A stretch of 46,428 nucleotides of DNA, taken from the NCBI RefSeq assembly GCF_026586675.1, contig NZ_JAODIX010000008.1:9120-55547 (forward strand). Reading direction: 5' to 3'. Origin of the DNA: Halorubrum yunnanense. Lineage in GTDB: Archaea > Halobacteriota > Halobacteria > Halobacteriales > Haloferacaceae. The position numbers and the translations under genes were made by a program. Below, in pieces: positions 36,246-45,385 of the stretch. Every line of letters starts with the position of its first letter. The first letter of the stretch is position 1. The notes under the pieces were generated by a model. That model did no database searches and was not told the origin of the DNA. It saw only the letters and a list, made by a program, of their open reading frames with translations.

Positions 36246-36635
36246 ATGAGTGAATCCGAGGACGGAAAGTGGGGCATCGCCCACGTCTACGCGTCGTTCA
36301 ACAACACGCTCATCACGGTCACCGACGAGACAGGCGCCGAGACGATCGCCAAGTCGTCCGGCGGCACCGTGGTGAAGCAGAACCGCGACGAGGCGTCGCC
36401 GTACGCCGCCATGCAGATGGCGGAGGTCGTCGCCGAACGCGTCAAGGACGCCGGCCTGGAGGGCGTGCACGTTCGCGTGCGCGGCCCCGGCGGCAACCTG
36501 AACAAGTCCACCGGTCCCGGTGCGCAGGCGACGATCCGCGCGCTCTCGCGTGCGGGCGTCGAGATCGGCCGGATCGAGGACGTCACGCCCATCCCGCACG
36601 ACGGGACGAAGGCGCCGAAGAACAAACGAGTCTGA
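36246..36635 (+). CDS. rps11: 30S ribosomal protein S11
   Basis: The 129-residue uS11, part of the 30S platform. Motifs: [20 protein letters not shown] (about 9-28), [20 protein letters not shown] (about 38-57), [20 protein letters not shown] (about 76-95) and the basic end [15 protein letters not shown]. It lies 6 bp after S4 and 1 bp before rpoD, in the invariant archaeal order S13-S4-S11-rpoD. Confidence 0.95.
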   Translation: MSESEDGKWGIAHVYASFNNTLITVTDETGAETIAKSSGGTVVKQNRDEASPYAAMQMAEVVAERVKDAGLEGVHVRVRGPGGNLNKSTGPGAQATIRALSRAGVEIGRIEDVTPIPHDGTKAPKNKRV

Positions 36636-36636
36636 C

Positions 36637-37389
36637 ATGACGGAAGACGACTTCGACGTCCAGTACGTCGAACGGGACGAACGAAGCGCGCGGGTGCTGA
36701 TCCGCGGGCTCACGCCGGCGTTCGCCAACGGCATCCGCCGCGCGATGATCGCCGACGTCCCGACGTTCTCGATCGACACCGCCCGGTTCGTCGAGAACTC
36801 CTCCGTCATGTTCGACGAGATGATCGGCCTCCGACTGGGGCTGGTGCCCCTGAAGACGCCGCTCGACGACTTCGAGGTCGGCGACGAGGTCACCCTCGCG
36901 CTCGACGTCGAGGGACCGGCGACGGCGTACTCCGGCGACATCGAGTGCGCTGACCCGCTCGTCGAGGTCGCCGACGATAACGTGCCGATCATCGAGCTGA
37001 AGGAGGGACAGCGGCTGGAGTTCGAGGCGGACGCGGTGCTGAACACCGGCAAGGAGCACGCCAAACACCAGGGCGGCGTCTCGGTCGGCTACCGCCACCT
37101 CCAGCGCGCCTCGGTCGAGGGCGACCGCGGGGAGTTCGACGACGACGAGCCGCGGATCCTCCGCGGCGTCATCGAGGCGCCCGACGGGTCGATAGAGCTC
37201 ACCGACGAGTTCGACAACGACCTCTCGGAGCGGTTCCCCGGGAAGGAGGTCGCGGTCGAGGACGTCCCCGGCGCGTTCGTCTTCCACATCGAGACGGACG
37301 GGTCGTTCAGCGTCGAGGAACTGCTGCTCCGCGCGATCGACTCCATCGAGGAGCGCGCGGACGAACTACAGACGAAAGTCGCGGTCTAA
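36637..37389 (+). CDS. rpoD: DNA-directed RNA polymerase subunit D
   Basis: 250 residues, the archaeal alpha/Rpb3 homologue that nucleates RNA polymerase assembly with subunit L. The N-terminal [20 protein letters not shown] (about 22-41) is the dimerization motif, and [18 protein letters not shown] (about 62-79) is diagnostic. No ferredoxin-like Cys cluster is seen: the domain 3 region lacks the Cys set present in Sulfolobus, which is normal for haloarchaea. The C-terminal helix ([20 protein letters not shown]) is intact. It is followed by tRNA-Leu after about 107 bp. Confidence 0.95.
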   Translation: MTEDDFDVQYVERDERSARVLIRGLTPAFANGIRRAMIADVPTFSIDTARFVENSSVMFDEMIGLRLGLVPLKTPLDDFEVGDEVTLALDVEGPATAYSGDIECADPLVEVADDNVPIIELKEGQRLEFEADAVLNTGKEHAKHQGGVSVGYRHLQRASVEGDRGEFDDDEPRILRGVIEAPDGSIELTDEFDNDLSERFPGKEVAVEDVPGAFVFHIETDGSFSVEELLLRAIDSIEERADELQTKVAV

Positions 37390-37401
37390 CGTAATGACGG
37401 A

Positions 37402-37472
37402 CCTTCAAACCGCACGCTCGGCGCTCGCCCCTGCACGGAGTCGCGACGCCGGGACCGAAAGTGGTTTGAAGG
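37402..37472. repeat. 10-bp inverted repeat between rpoD and tRNA-Leu
   Basis: CCTTCAAACC (37402-37411) and GGTTTGAAGG (37463-37472) are perfect inverted copies separated by 51 nt. The right arm overlaps the probable TATA-like box (TTTGAA) of tRNA-Leu, about 25-30 nt before its start. It could be a regulator site or a long-range stem in the operon RNA. Confidence 0.6.
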
Positions 37473-37496
37473 GAGCCGAGTTACGCAGGAGTGCAC

Positions 37497-37581
37497 GCAG
37501 GGATAGCCAAGTCAGGCCAACGGCGCAGCGTTCAGGGCGCTGTCCTGTAGAGGTCCGCAGGTTCAAATCCTGCTCCCTGCA
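37497..37581 (+). tRNA. trnL: tRNA-Leu (CAG)
   Basis: Class II tRNA with acceptor GCAGGGA/TCCCTGC, anticodon stem CAGCG/CGCTG and loop TTCAGGG, so the anticodon is CAG. Long variable arm (TGTCCTGTAGAGGTCC region). T-arm GCAGGTTCAAATCCTGC. The discriminator is A, the leucine identity base. No intron. It is embedded in the ribosomal operon, 40 bp before L18e. Confidence 0.93.
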
Positions 37582-37620
37582 CTCCGTTTTCACGAACTCT
37601 CCGATTCAGGAGGGACAGCT

Positions 37621-37974
37621 ATGAGTAGCAAGACGAATCCGAAACTACAGAACCTCATCGCCGATCTGAAGTCGGTCTCGCGCGATTCCGGTGCCAACGT
37701 GTGGCAGGATATCGCCGACCGACTGGAGAAGCCACGGCGCACGCACGCTGAGGTCAACCTGGGCCGCATCGAACGGTACGCTCAGGAAGACGAGACGGTC
37801 GTCGTCCCCGGCAAGGTGCTGGGCAGCGGTGTGCTCGAAAAGAACGTCACCGTCGCCGCGGTCGACTTCTCGGGAACGGCCCGCACGAAGATCGACCAGG
37901 CCGGCGAAGCGGTGTCGCTAGAACAGTTCGTCGAACAGAACCCCGAAGGGACCAACGTCCGGGTGATTCGATGA
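37621..37974 (+). CDS. rpl18e: 50S ribosomal protein L18e
   Basis: 117 residues, the archaeal/eukaryotic L18e (eL18). Motifs: [40 protein letters not shown] (about 28-47) and [20 protein letters not shown] (about 60-79). The C-terminus (EGTNVRVIR) ends in the family way. An SD-like GGAGGG lies 7 nt upstream of the ATG. Its stop overlaps the L13 start by 4 nt. Confidence 0.94.
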   Translation: MSSKTNPKLQNLIADLKSVSRDSGANVWQDIADRLEKPRRTHAEVNLGRIERYAQEDETVVVPGKVLGSGVLEKNVTVAAVDFSGTARTKIDQAGEAVSLEQFVEQNPEGTNVRVIR

Positions 37975-38420
37975 GCATCGCGAAGATCGACGCGGACGTC
38001 GTCGTCGACGCCCGCGACTGCATCCTCGGTCGCGTCTCGTCGAAGGTCGCACAGCGCGTCCTCGACGGCGAGACGGTCGCCGTCGTCAACGCCGAGCACG
38101 CGGTCATCACCGGCAACGAGGAGGCGACGATGGAGACGTACCACACCCGCGCGGAGATCGGCTCCGACAGCGGACCGTACTACCCCAAGCGCCCCGACCG
38201 GATCTTCAAGCGTGCCATCCGCGGCATGCTGCCGTACAAGACGGAGGACGGCCGCGAGGCGTTCTCGAACGTCCGCGTCTACGTGGGCAACCCCTACGAG
38301 CGCGACGAGGATGCCGAGAGCGTCGTCCTCGACGGCACCTCGCTCGACCGCCTCTCGAACATCAAATTCACGACGCTCGGAGAGATCTCCGAGTCTCTGG
38401 GAGCCAACGTCACATGGTAA
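37971..38420 (+). CDS. rpl13: 50S ribosomal protein L13
   Basis: 149 residues, archaeal uL13. Motifs: [20 protein letters not shown] (about 10-29), [20 protein letters not shown] and [20 protein letters not shown] (about 73-92). The archaeal form has the short C-terminal end seen here ([14 protein letters not shown]). It overlaps L18e by 4 nt and S9 by 7 nt, so all three are translationally coupled. Confidence 0.94.
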   Translation: MSIAKIDADVVVDARDCILGRVSSKVAQRVLDGETVAVVNAEHAVITGNEEATMETYHTRAEIGSDSGPYYPKRPDRIFKRAIRGMLPYKTEDGREAFSNVRVYVGNPYERDEDAESVVLDGTSLDRLSNIKFTTLGEISESLGANVTW

Positions 38421-38812
38421 CTAACACCTCAGGCAAGAAGAAGACGGCCGTCGCCCGCGCCACGGTGCGCGAGGGCGAGGGTCGCGTTCGCATCAACTCC
38501 CAGCCAGTCGAGCTGGTCGAACCGGAGCAGGCGCGACTCAAGATGCTTGAGCCGTTCCGCATCGCGGGCGACGAGCTCCGCGACGGCGTCGACATCGACA
38601 TCAACGTCGAGGGCGGCGGCTTCAGCGGCCAGGCCGACGCGACGCGGACCGCCATCGCGCGCGGTCTCGTCCAGCACCTCGGCGACGCCGAGCTGCGCGA
38701 CGCGTACATGAGCTTCGACCGCACGCTGCTGGTCAACGACGTGCGCCAGTCCGAACCCAAGAAGTGGGGCGGACCCGGCGCGCGTGCCCGTTACCAGAAG
38801 TCCTACCGCTGA
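38414..38812 (+). CDS. rps9: 30S ribosomal protein S9
   Basis: 132 residues, uS9. Motifs: [20 protein letters not shown] (about 3-22), [20 protein letters not shown] (about 65-84, the GQ glycine-rich loop) and the basic C-terminal tail [14 protein letters not shown] that reaches the P-site tRNA. The start lies 7 nt inside L13. rpoN follows after 12 bp. Confidence 0.95.
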   Translation: MVTNTSGKKKTAVARATVREGEGRVRINSQPVELVEPEQARLKMLEPFRIAGDELRDGVDIDINVEGGGFSGQADATRTAIARGLVQHLGDAELRDAYMSFDRTLLVNDVRQSEPKKWGGPGARARYQKSYR

Positions 38813-38824
38813 GGTGATCCAGTC

Positions 38825-39019
38825 ATGATGATCCCCGTCCGGTGTTTCACGTGCGGTAACGTCATCGGTGAACACTGGGAGGAGTTCAAGGAGCGCGCCC
38901 GCGAGGGAGACGAGGACCCCGGTGAGGTGCTCGACGAACTCGGGGTCGACCGGCACTGCTGCCGCCGGATGATGGTCAGCCATCGCGACCTCGTCGACGT
39001 CGTCTCGCCGTACCAGTAA
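38825..39019 (+). CDS. rpoN: DNA-directed RNA polymerase subunit N
   Basis: 64 residues, the Rpb10 homologue. It has the CX2CG zinc motif [20 protein letters not shown] and the CCRRMM second pair (about 44-49) typical of subunit N. The second zinc pair is adjacent CC, as in the family. It stands in the conserved S9-rpoN-rpoK order. Two ATGs in tandem (38825 and 38828) are possible starts. Confidence 0.94.
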   Translation: MMIPVRCFTCGNVIGEHWEEFKERAREGDEDPGEVLDELGVDRHCCRRMMVSHRDLVDVVSPYQ

Positions 39020-39021
39020 CA

Positions 39022-39201
39022 ATGTCAGGACAGCGATACAATCGATACGAGAAGGCACGCATCCTCGGCGCCCGAGCGCTGCAGGTGTCGTACGGAGCGC
39101 CCGTGCTGATCGACACGGACCAGACGGAGCCCATCCTCGTCGCCGCCGAGGAGTACGACGCGGGCGCGCTCCCGTTCACGGTCCGGAGGGAGTCCAACTG
39201 A
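39022..39201 (+). CDS. rpoK: DNA-directed RNA polymerase subunit K
   Basis: 59 residues, the Rpb6/omega homologue that stabilises RNA polymerase. It reads [20 protein letters not shown] then [20 protein letters not shown], matching the family core ([18 protein letters not shown]). It begins 2 nt after the rpoN stop and overlaps the enolase ATG by 1 nt. The short length is normal for archaeal K. Confidence 0.93.
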   Translation: MSGQRYNRYEKARILGARALQVSYGAPVLIDTDQTEPILVAAEEYDAGALPFTVRRESN

Positions 39202-40403
39202 TGACCCGAATCACCAGGGTCTCGCTGCGCCGGGTGCTCGACTCGCGGGGGAACCCGACCGTCGAGGCCGACGTGCTCACCGAGTCCGGCGGCTTCGGCC
39301 GCGGGGCGGCGCCCAGCGGGGCGTCCACCGGCGAGTATGAGGCGATCGAACTGCCCGCCAGCGAGTCGATCGCGAAGGCCCGCGAACACGCGGTGCCTCG
39401 GCTCGAAGGGCAGTACGCCGGCGATCAGCGCGCCGTCGACGCCGCGCTCCGCGCGGCCGACGGCACGGACGACTTCTCGAACATCGGCGCCAACAGCGCC
39501 GTCGCCATCTCGATGGCGGCCGCCAAGGCCGCCGCCGACGTGCTCGGGGCCCCGTTGTACCAGCACCTCGGCGGCGCGTTCCGCGGCGAGAACTTCCCGA
39601 TCCCGCTCGGCAACGTCGTCGGCGGCGGGGAGCACGCCAAGGAGGCGACCCACATCCAGGAGTTTCTCTCGGCGCCCGTGGGCGCGCCCAGCGTCTCGGA
39701 GGCCGTCTTCGCGAACGCCGCGGTCCACGCGGCGGTCGCGGACGTGCTCGACGAGCGGGGCGTGCCGGCCGCGAAGGGCGACGAGGGCGCGTGGGCGCCA
39801 CCCATCTCGGACGCCGAGGCGTTCGAGGTCGTCGAAGAGGCGGTCGCCCGCGTCGAGGACGACGTGGGCTTCGAGATCCGCTTCGGGCTCGACATGGCCG
39901 CCGCGGAGCTGTACGACGACGACCGAGAGGCGTACGTCTACGGCGACGAGACCAAGTCGGCCGGCGAGCAGATCGAGTACGTCGCCGGCCTCGTCGACGA
40001 GTACGACCTCGCGTACGTCGAGGACCCGCTCGACGAGAACGATTACGCGGCGTTCGCGGAGCTGACCGACCGGGTCGGCGACCGGACGCTGATCTGCGGC
40101 GACGACCTGTTCGTCACCAACGTCGAGCGGCTCCGGGAGGGAATCGAGACCGACGCGGCAAACAGCATCCTGATCAAGCCGAACCAGATCGGGACGCTGT
40201 CGGACGCGTTCGACGCGGTCGAACTCGCCGCCCGCAACGGGTACGAGACGATCATCTCCCACCGTTCGGGCGAGACCGAGGACACCACGATCGCACACCT
40301 CGCCGTGGCGACCGACGCCGGGTTCATCAAGACCGGCACGGTCGGCGGCGAGCGCACCGCCAAGCTGAACGAACTGGTCCGCATCGCGGACGACGCGGTA
40401 TGA
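39201..40403 (+). CDS. eno: Enolase
   Basis: The 400-residue phosphopyruvate hydratase of lower glycolysis. Motifs: [28 protein letters not shown] (about 39-50), the substrate and magnesium residues in [12 protein letters not shown] (about 274-285) and CGDDLFVTN, catalytic Lys in [14 protein letters not shown] (about 325-338) and the [19 protein letters not shown] signature (about 353-371). Its place between rpoK and S2 is the usual archaeal order. The 3' end is followed by S2 after 16 bp. Confidence 0.95.
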   Translation: MTRITRVSLRRVLDSRGNPTVEADVLTESGGFGRGAAPSGASTGEYEAIELPASESIAKAREHAVPRLEGQYAGDQRAVDAALRAADGTDDFSNIGANSAVAISMAAAKAAADVLGAPLYQHLGGAFRGENFPIPLGNVVGGGEHAKEATHIQEFLSAPVGAPSVSEAVFANAAVHAAVADVLDERGVPAAKGDEGAWAPPISDAEAFEVVEEAVARVEDDVGFEIRFGLDMAAAELYDDDREAYVYGDETKSAGEQIEYVAGLVDEYDLAYVEDPLDENDYAAFAELTDRVGDRTLICGDDLFVTNVERLREGIETDAANSILIKPNQIGTLSDAFDAVELAARNGYETIISHRSGETEDTTIAHLAVATDAGFIKTGTVGGERTAKLNELVRIADDAV

Positions 40404-40419
40404 CGGGCCCACACCACGC

Positions 40420-41244
40420 ATGAGCGAAGACAACGACGCGGTCGAACTCGACGACGACGCGGAGACCGAGGCGGTCGACGCGGCGGTCGAGGAGGAGGCC
40501 GACACGACCGAGGAACCGACCGCCGACGCGGCTGCCGACGGGGCGTCCGCCGACGCCGAAACTGAGGCATCCGCCGACGCCGAACCCGCCGAGGGCGACG
40601 ACGCCACGGAAGCGGACGAGGAGGAGGCCTCCCCGTTCGACGACGACGTCATGCCCGACGACGACGTCGACCTGCTGATCCCCGTCGAGGACTACCTCTC
40701 CGCCGGTGTCCACATCGGGACTCAGCAGAAGACGAAGGACATGGAGCGGTTCATCCACCGCGTCCGCGACGACGGCCTGTACGTGCTCGACGTGAGCACG
40801 ACGGACCAGCGGATCCGCACCGCCGCGGACTTCCTCTCGAACTACAACCCCGAGCAGATCCTCGTCACGTCCTCGCGGCAGTACGGCCGGTTCCCGGCCG
40901 AGAAGTTCGCGGACGCCATCGGCGCCCGCGCCCGCACGGGACGCTTCATTCCCGGGACGCTGACGAACCCCGACTACGCCGGCTACATCGAGCCGGACGT
41001 CGTCGTGGTGACCGACCCGATCGGCGACGCGCAAGCCGTCAAGGAGGCCATCACCGTCGGCATCCCGGTGATCGCGATGTGCGACTCCAATAACCAGCTG
41101 TCGAACGTCGACCTGGTCATCCCCACCAACAACAAGGGTCGACGCGCGCTGTCGGTCGTCTACTGGCTGCTCGCTAACGAGACGCTCGACCGCCGCGGCG
41201 CCGACACCGTCTTCGCCCTCGACGACTTCGAGGACGAGCTGTAG
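40420..41244 (+). CDS. rps2: 30S ribosomal protein S2
   Basis: 274 residues, uS2. The first 80 or so residues are a very acidic extension ([20 protein letters not shown] onward, rich in Asp/Glu/Ala), far longer than the 10-20 residues of many archaeal S2 proteins. The ribosomal core starts at [20 protein letters not shown] (about 85-104). Core motifs are [20 protein letters not shown] and [20 protein letters not shown]. Such acidic tails are seen in haloarchaea and may help solubility. It is the last gene of the operon; nothing gene-like is seen in 41245-41391. Confidence 0.94.
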   Translation: MSEDNDAVELDDDAETEAVDAAVEEEADTTEEPTADAAADGASADAETEASADAEPAEGDDATEADEEEASPFDDDVMPDDDVDLLIPVEDYLSAGVHIGTQQKTKDMERFIHRVRDDGLYVLDVSTTDQRIRTAADFLSNYNPEQILVTSSRQYGRFPAEKFADAIGARARTGRFIPGTLTNPDYAGYIEPDVVVVTDPIGDAQAVKEAITVGIPVIAMCDSNNQLSNVDLVIPTNNKGRRALSVVYWLLANETLDRRGADTVFALDDFEDEL

Positions 41245-41391
41245 CCGACCTTCGACGTCGAGTTCGACTTTTCGGACGCTTCGGTCCCGCAGAGCCGCCG
41301 CTCTTCTCGTTGCTGTCGCGGTATCGAACCGCGTGGACGGGGCAACCCGAGAACGTCGCCGCGATCCGGGAGCGAGCCCGCTCTGTGACCT

Positions 41392-41742
41392 TCAGATGAT
41401 ATCCGGCGTGTACGGGTACGCGTACACTTGGCCGTCGTTGGCTCTCACCGTGGCGATCAGTACCAACACGACGTCTATCACGCCGATGAGCGGGAGCAGC
41501 AGGATTCCGATGAAGACGAAGCTGAGGAGTCCGGCGACGACAAGCGCGACGAAGACGACGATCTGGAAGTTGAGCGAGTTCTTGGCGTTCCGTCTGGCCA
41601 GTTCGTCGTCGTCGTCCGCGAGCACGAGGAACAGCAGCGGCCCCAGGAACGAGGCGACCAGCGCCGACGCGTGCGCGAGGGCGGCGAGAGTCGTGTCTCC
41701 GGCGACCGCTTCTCTGTCACCCGCGTCTGTTTGGGAGGACAT
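41392..41742 (-). CDS. DUF4870-type membrane protein
   Basis: 116 residues with three hydrophobic segments (LAALAHASALVASFLGPLLF; VVFVALVVAGLLSFVFIGIL; VIDVVLVLIATVRANDG). It has the family words NAKNSLNFQ and the C-terminal YPYTPDII. DUF4870 proteins are small inner-membrane proteins of unknown function, common in halophiles. TATA-like ATTTATTTATT on the minus strand (about 41764-41774) lies 22-30 nt before the ATG. Confidence 0.8.
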   Translation of the reverse strand: MSSQTDAGDREAVAGDTTLAALAHASALVASFLGPLLFLVLADDDDELARRNAKNSLNFQIVVFVALVVAGLLSFVFIGILLLPLIGVIDVVLVLIATVRANDGQVYAYPYTPDII

Positions 41743-41812
41743 ATCATGAACGTCTCAGACTGAATAAATAAATATTGGGTCGCTTGTCCCGCCCGTCCCG
41801 CTCCGCCGGGGC

Positions 41813-42358
41813 TCAGCTCTCGTCGGCTACATTATGGGTCCAGCGCGACTCGATCTCGCGGTTCGCCAAGACGACGCGGTCGCCGGCGTCCGTGTCGATC
41901 CGGGTCTTCCGGAGCTCGATCGCGGCGACCGTCCCGGTCACGCCCTTCGCCTCGACCCGGTAGCCCGGGTTGAAGTCGGGGTCGCGCAGGAGGTAGACGC
42001 CCGCCACGGTGCCCTCGATCATCTCGGAGAGCGCGTACGAGACCCCCAGTGCGATGAAGCCGACGGCGGTGCCGAGGCTCGCCGCGATGTCGCCCATGCC
42101 GAGGACCTTCAAGAACGTCAGCGCGACCCCGAACCACAGGAAGATCGCCGTGAGCGTGACGATGAGGTCGCCGACGAGCTCGCGGTCGCCGACGTACACC
42201 CGCCCGACCGAGGTCCGGACGAGCGAGAGGACGATCCGGACCGTCACGGACGCCAGCGCGAGGAAGACCAGCCCCGAGAGCAGTCGCGGTATCGCGGCCG
42301 CCACGCCGTCGACGAAGTTATCGATCGACCGCGCGAGCAGCGACGGTATCTGCGTCAT
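41813..42358 (-). CDS. MscS-type mechanosensitive channel
   Basis: A 181-residue small MscS family channel. It has an N-terminal amphipathic helix and about three membrane segments (SGLVFLALASVTVRIVLSLV; LIVTLTAIFLWFGVALTFLK). The pore-lining glycine/alanine-rich helix AASLGTAVGFIALGVSYALS (about 93-112) and the start of the beta domain (GVYLLRDPDFNPGYRVEAKG) follow. It releases solutes on hypo-osmotic shock. It is shorter than typical MscS, lacking the large cytoplasmic cage, as seen in some archaeal forms. It is divergent from mvk. Confidence 0.82.
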   Translation of the reverse strand: MTQIPSLLARSIDNFVDGVAAAIPRLLSGLVFLALASVTVRIVLSLVRTSVGRVYVGDRELVGDLIVTLTAIFLWFGVALTFLKVLGMGDIAASLGTAVGFIALGVSYALSEMIEGTVAGVYLLRDPDFNPGYRVEAKGVTGTVAAIELRKTRIDTDAGDRVVLANREIESRWTHNVADES

Positions 42359-42479
42359 GCCCCACGCGAGGCGGGGCGGCGAAGAAAAAGCAGGGGATCG
42401 AGAGACCGCCGCGGCCGCGCGAGTCGCGGGGGGCTCGACAAGCGCAACGCCTGTAAGCCCACGGAGAGAGTTGGTTCGT

Positions 42480-43496
42480 ATGACCGTCTGTGAGGCGCCG
42501 GGGAAGGTGTACCTCTTCGGCGAACACGCCGTCGTCTACGGTGAGCCGGCCGTGCCGGCGGCGATCGAGCGTCGCGCCGCGGTGACCGCCGAGCCGCGGG
42601 CGGACGACCACGTCCGCGTCGAGGCCGAGGACCTCTCGCTCGACGGGTTCACCGTGGAGTACTCCGGCGGCACCGACGACCGTCCCGACGTCGACGTGCC
42701 GACGCCGCTGGTCGAGGCCGCGATGGGGTACGTCGACGCCGCGGTGCGGCAGGCCCGGGACGCGGCCGACGCGCCGGACGCCGGCTTCGACATCACCGTC
42801 GAGAGCGACATCCCACTGGGGGCCGGGCTCGGCTCGTCCGCGGCCGTCGTCGTCGCGGGGATCGACGCGGCGACGCGGGCGCTCGGAGCGCCGCTCGACC
42901 GCCGCGAGCTTGCCGACCGCGCGTACCGCGCCGAACACGACGTGCAGGAGGGGCAGGCCTCCCGCGCCGACACGTTCTGCTCGACCATGGGCGGCGCGGT
43001 CCGCGTCGAGGGCGACGACTGCGAGCCGGTTGCGGCGCCGAACCTCCCGTTCGTTGTCGGCTTCGACGGCGGTGCTGGCGACACCGGCAAGCTCGTGGCC
43101 GGGGTCGGGGAGCTCCGCGAGGAGTACGGGTTCGCGGCCGACACCATCGAGTCGGTCGGCGACGTCGTCCGAACCGGCGAGGCGCTGCTGGCCGACGCCG
43201 TTCCAGAGGGGGAGCCCTCGCCGGAACTGCTCGCGGAGCTCGGCGAGCTAATGGACTTCAACCACGGGCTGCTCGCCGCGCTCGGGGTCTCGGCGCGCTC
43301 GCTCGATTCGATGGTGTGGGCGGCTCGGGACGCGGGCGCGCACGGGGCGAAGCTCACCGGGGCCGGCGGCGGCGGCTGTATCGTCGCGCTCGACGCGAGC
43401 GACGCGACCGAGACCGCGCTCTCGTTCACCCAGGGCTGCGAGGAGGCGTTCCGCGCCGAGCTGGCGACGGAGGGCGTCCGGGTGGTGGAGCCGTGA
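42480..43496 (+). CDS. mvk: Mevalonate kinase
   Basis: 338 residues, GHMP kinase superfamily. It makes phosphomevalonate for archaeal lipid synthesis. Motif 1 is APGKVYLFGEHAVVYGEPAV (about 6-25). Motif 2 (phosphate loop) is IPLGAGLGSSAAVVVAG (about 114-130). The catalytic region is DVQEGQASRADTFCSTMGGA (about 156-175). Motif 3 is LTGAGGGGCIVAL (about 293-305). All look intact. The IPK gene overlaps its stop by 4 nt (GTGA). Confidence 0.95.
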   Translation: MTVCEAPGKVYLFGEHAVVYGEPAVPAAIERRAAVTAEPRADDHVRVEAEDLSLDGFTVEYSGGTDDRPDVDVPTPLVEAAMGYVDAAVRQARDAADAPDAGFDITVESDIPLGAGLGSSAAVVVAGIDAATRALGAPLDRRELADRAYRAEHDVQEGQASRADTFCSTMGGAVRVEGDDCEPVAAPNLPFVVGFDGGAGDTGKLVAGVGELREEYGFAADTIESVGDVVRTGEALLADAVPEGEPSPELLAELGELMDFNHGLLAALGVSARSLDSMVWAARDAGAHGAKLTGAGGGGCIVALDASDATETALSFTQGCEEAFRAELATEGVRVVEP

Positions 43497-44287
43497 CGGG
43501 CGACGGCGCGTCCCGCGACGCCGACGACGCCACGCCCCCCGTCGTCCTCAAGCTCGGCGGGAGCCTGATCACGGAGAAGGACCGGCCCGAGACGCTTGAC
43601 GACGACGCCCTCCCGGCCGCCTGCGACGCGATCGCCGACGCCCTCGCCGACGGGGCGGTCGAGCGCCTGGTCGTCGTCCACGGCGGCGGGAGCTTCGGCC
43701 ACCACCACGCGAGCGAGCACGGCGTGTCGACGACCGCGGGGACTCGCGATCCGGCGGCCGTGATGGACGTCCACGGCGCGATGACGGCGCTGAACCGGGC
43801 GGTCCTGGACCGACTCCACGAACGCGACGTACCCGCGGTGCCCGTCCACCCGCTGTCGCTGTCGGCCCGTCCGGCGGGGGCCGACGGCGACCTCGACCTG
43901 CCGCTCTCCTCGACGGCGACGCTGCTCGGCGAGGGGTTCGTCCCGGTGTTCCACGGCGACGGCGTCGCGACCGCGGGCGAGGGAGTCACCGTCGTCTCCG
44001 GCGACGAGCTCGTTGCCGAGCTCGCGGCGGGGCTGGGGGCTCGTCGAGTCGGCGTCTGCTCGACCGTACCCGGCGTCCTCGACGCCGACGGCGCGGTGAT
44101 CCCCGGGATCGACTCGTTCGACGCGGTCGCCGACGCGCTCGGCGCGAGCGACGCGACCGACGTCTCGGGCGGGATGGCGGGGAAGGTGCGGGAGCTCCTG
44201 GCGCTCGACGCGCCGGCGCACGTGTTCGGCGCCGCGGGGCTCGCGCCGTTCCTGCGCGGCGAGGCCGCCGGCACGCGGATCGACTGA
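43493..44287 (+). CDS. Isopentenyl phosphate kinase
   Basis: 264 residues of the amino-acid-kinase fold. It phosphorylates isopentenyl phosphate to IPP, the last step of the archaeal modified mevalonate pathway. Motifs: VVLKLGGSLITEKDRPE (about 17-33), VVHGGGSFGHHHASEHGV (about 60-77, holding the family His), FVPVFHGDGVATAGEGVTVV and SGGMAGKVRELLAL (about 222-235). The acidic N-terminus is a halophilic extension. It starts at GTG, translationally coupled to mvk. TATA-like sequence for the next gene begins after its stop. Confidence 0.92.
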   Translation: MTGDGASRDADDATPPVVLKLGGSLITEKDRPETLDDDALPAACDAIADALADGAVERLVVVHGGGSFGHHHASEHGVSTTAGTRDPAAVMDVHGAMTALNRAVLDRLHERDVPAVPVHPLSLSARPAGADGDLDLPLSSTATLLGEGFVPVFHGDGVATAGEGVTVVSGDELVAELAAGLGARRVGVCSTVPGVLDADGAVIPGIDSFDAVADALGASDATDVSGGMAGKVRELLALDAPAHVFGAAGLAPFLRGEAAGTRID

Positions 44288-44332
44288 TCGGCTGACAGAA
44301 CCCTTATTCGCCCCACCGCCCTCCGTCCGGGC

Positions 44333-45385
44333 ATGAACGAAGCGGACGTGCGGGAGCGGCTCGCCGACGTGCAGGACCCCGACCTCGGGGGCGACATCGT
44401 CTCGCTCGGTCTCGTGAACGACGTCGCCGTCGAGGGGGAAGGCGGCGCCGGCGGGACGGTCACCGTGTCGCTCGCGCTCGGCGCCCCCTTCTCGCCGCAC
44501 GAGTCGGAAATCGCGGCCGACGTCCGGGCGGCGCTCGCGGACACGGACTTCGACGTGGAGCTGTCGGCGTCGATCCCGGACGAGCTGGACGCGGACGAGC
44601 AGGTGTTACCGGGCGTCAAGAACGTGATCGCGGTCGCCTCCGGGAAGGGCGGGGTCGGGAAGTCGACGATGGCCGTCAACGTCGCGGCCGGGCTCTCGGA
44701 GCTCGGCGCGCGCGTCGGCCTCTTCGACGCCGACGTGTACGGGCCGAACGTCCCGCGGATGGTGTCGGCCGAGGAGCACCCGCAGACGGACGGCGAGACG
44801 ATCGTCCCGCCCGAGCGCTTCGGCGTGAAACTGATGAGCATGGACTTCCTCACCGGGGAGGACGACCCCGTCATCTGGCGCGGGCCGATGGTCCACAAGA
44901 TCATCACCCAGCTCGTCGAGGACGTGGAGTGGGGCGAGCTCGACTACCTCGTCATGGACCTGCCGCCGGGGACCGGCGACACCCAGCTCACGATCCTCCA
45001 GACCCTCCCGCTGACGGGCGCCGTGATCGTCACGACGCCCCAGGAGGTCGCGCTCGACGACGCGGTGAAGGGCCTCCGGATGTTCGGCAAACACGACACG
45101 AACGTGCTCGGGATCGCCGAGAACATGGCGGGGTTCCGGTGTCCGGACTGCGGCGGCTTCCACGAGATATTCGGCTCCGGCGGGGGGAAGGCGCTGGCAC
45201 AGGACCACGAGCTCCCGTTCCTGGGCGGTGTCCCGCTTGACCCCGCGGTTCGGACCGGCGGGGACGACGGCGAGCCGGTGGTCTTAGCGGAGGGCGAGAC
45301 GGCGGACGCGTTCCGGGTGATCGTGGAGAACGTCGCGAACAACGCCGGCGTGGTGCGCCGCCGCGGGGCGAGCGAGGAGCGATGA
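44333..45385 (+). CDS. apbC: Mrp/ApbC-type iron-sulfur carrier ATPase
   Basis: 350 residues. The N-terminal MIP18 (DUF59) domain is VRERLADVQDPDLGGDIVSL (about 5-24). The deviant Walker A is ASGKGGVGKSTMAVNVAAGL (about 101-120). Switch motifs are LFDADVYGPNVPRM and LVMDLPPGTGDTQLTIL (about 205-221). The C-terminal zinc or cluster Cys pair is RCPDCGGFHEIFG (about 267-279). It carries Fe-S clusters to apo-proteins. TATA-like CCTTATTCG (about 44304-44312) lies 21-29 nt upstream of the ATG, so the mRNA is leaderless. The small protein at 45382 overlaps its stop by 4 nt. Confidence 0.92.
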   Translation: MNEADVRERLADVQDPDLGGDIVSLGLVNDVAVEGEGGAGGTVTVSLALGAPFSPHESEIAADVRAALADTDFDVELSASIPDELDADEQVLPGVKNVIAVASGKGGVGKSTMAVNVAAGLSELGARVGLFDADVYGPNVPRMVSAEEHPQTDGETIVPPERFGVKLMSMDFLTGEDDPVIWRGPMVHKIITQLVEDVEWGELDYLVMDLPPGTGDTQLTILQTLPLTGAVIVTTPQEVALDDAVKGLRMFGKHDTNVLGIAENMAGFRCPDCGGFHEIFGSGGGKALAQDHELPFLGGVPLDPAVRTGGDDGEPVVLAEGETADAFRVIVENVANNAGVVRRRGASEER

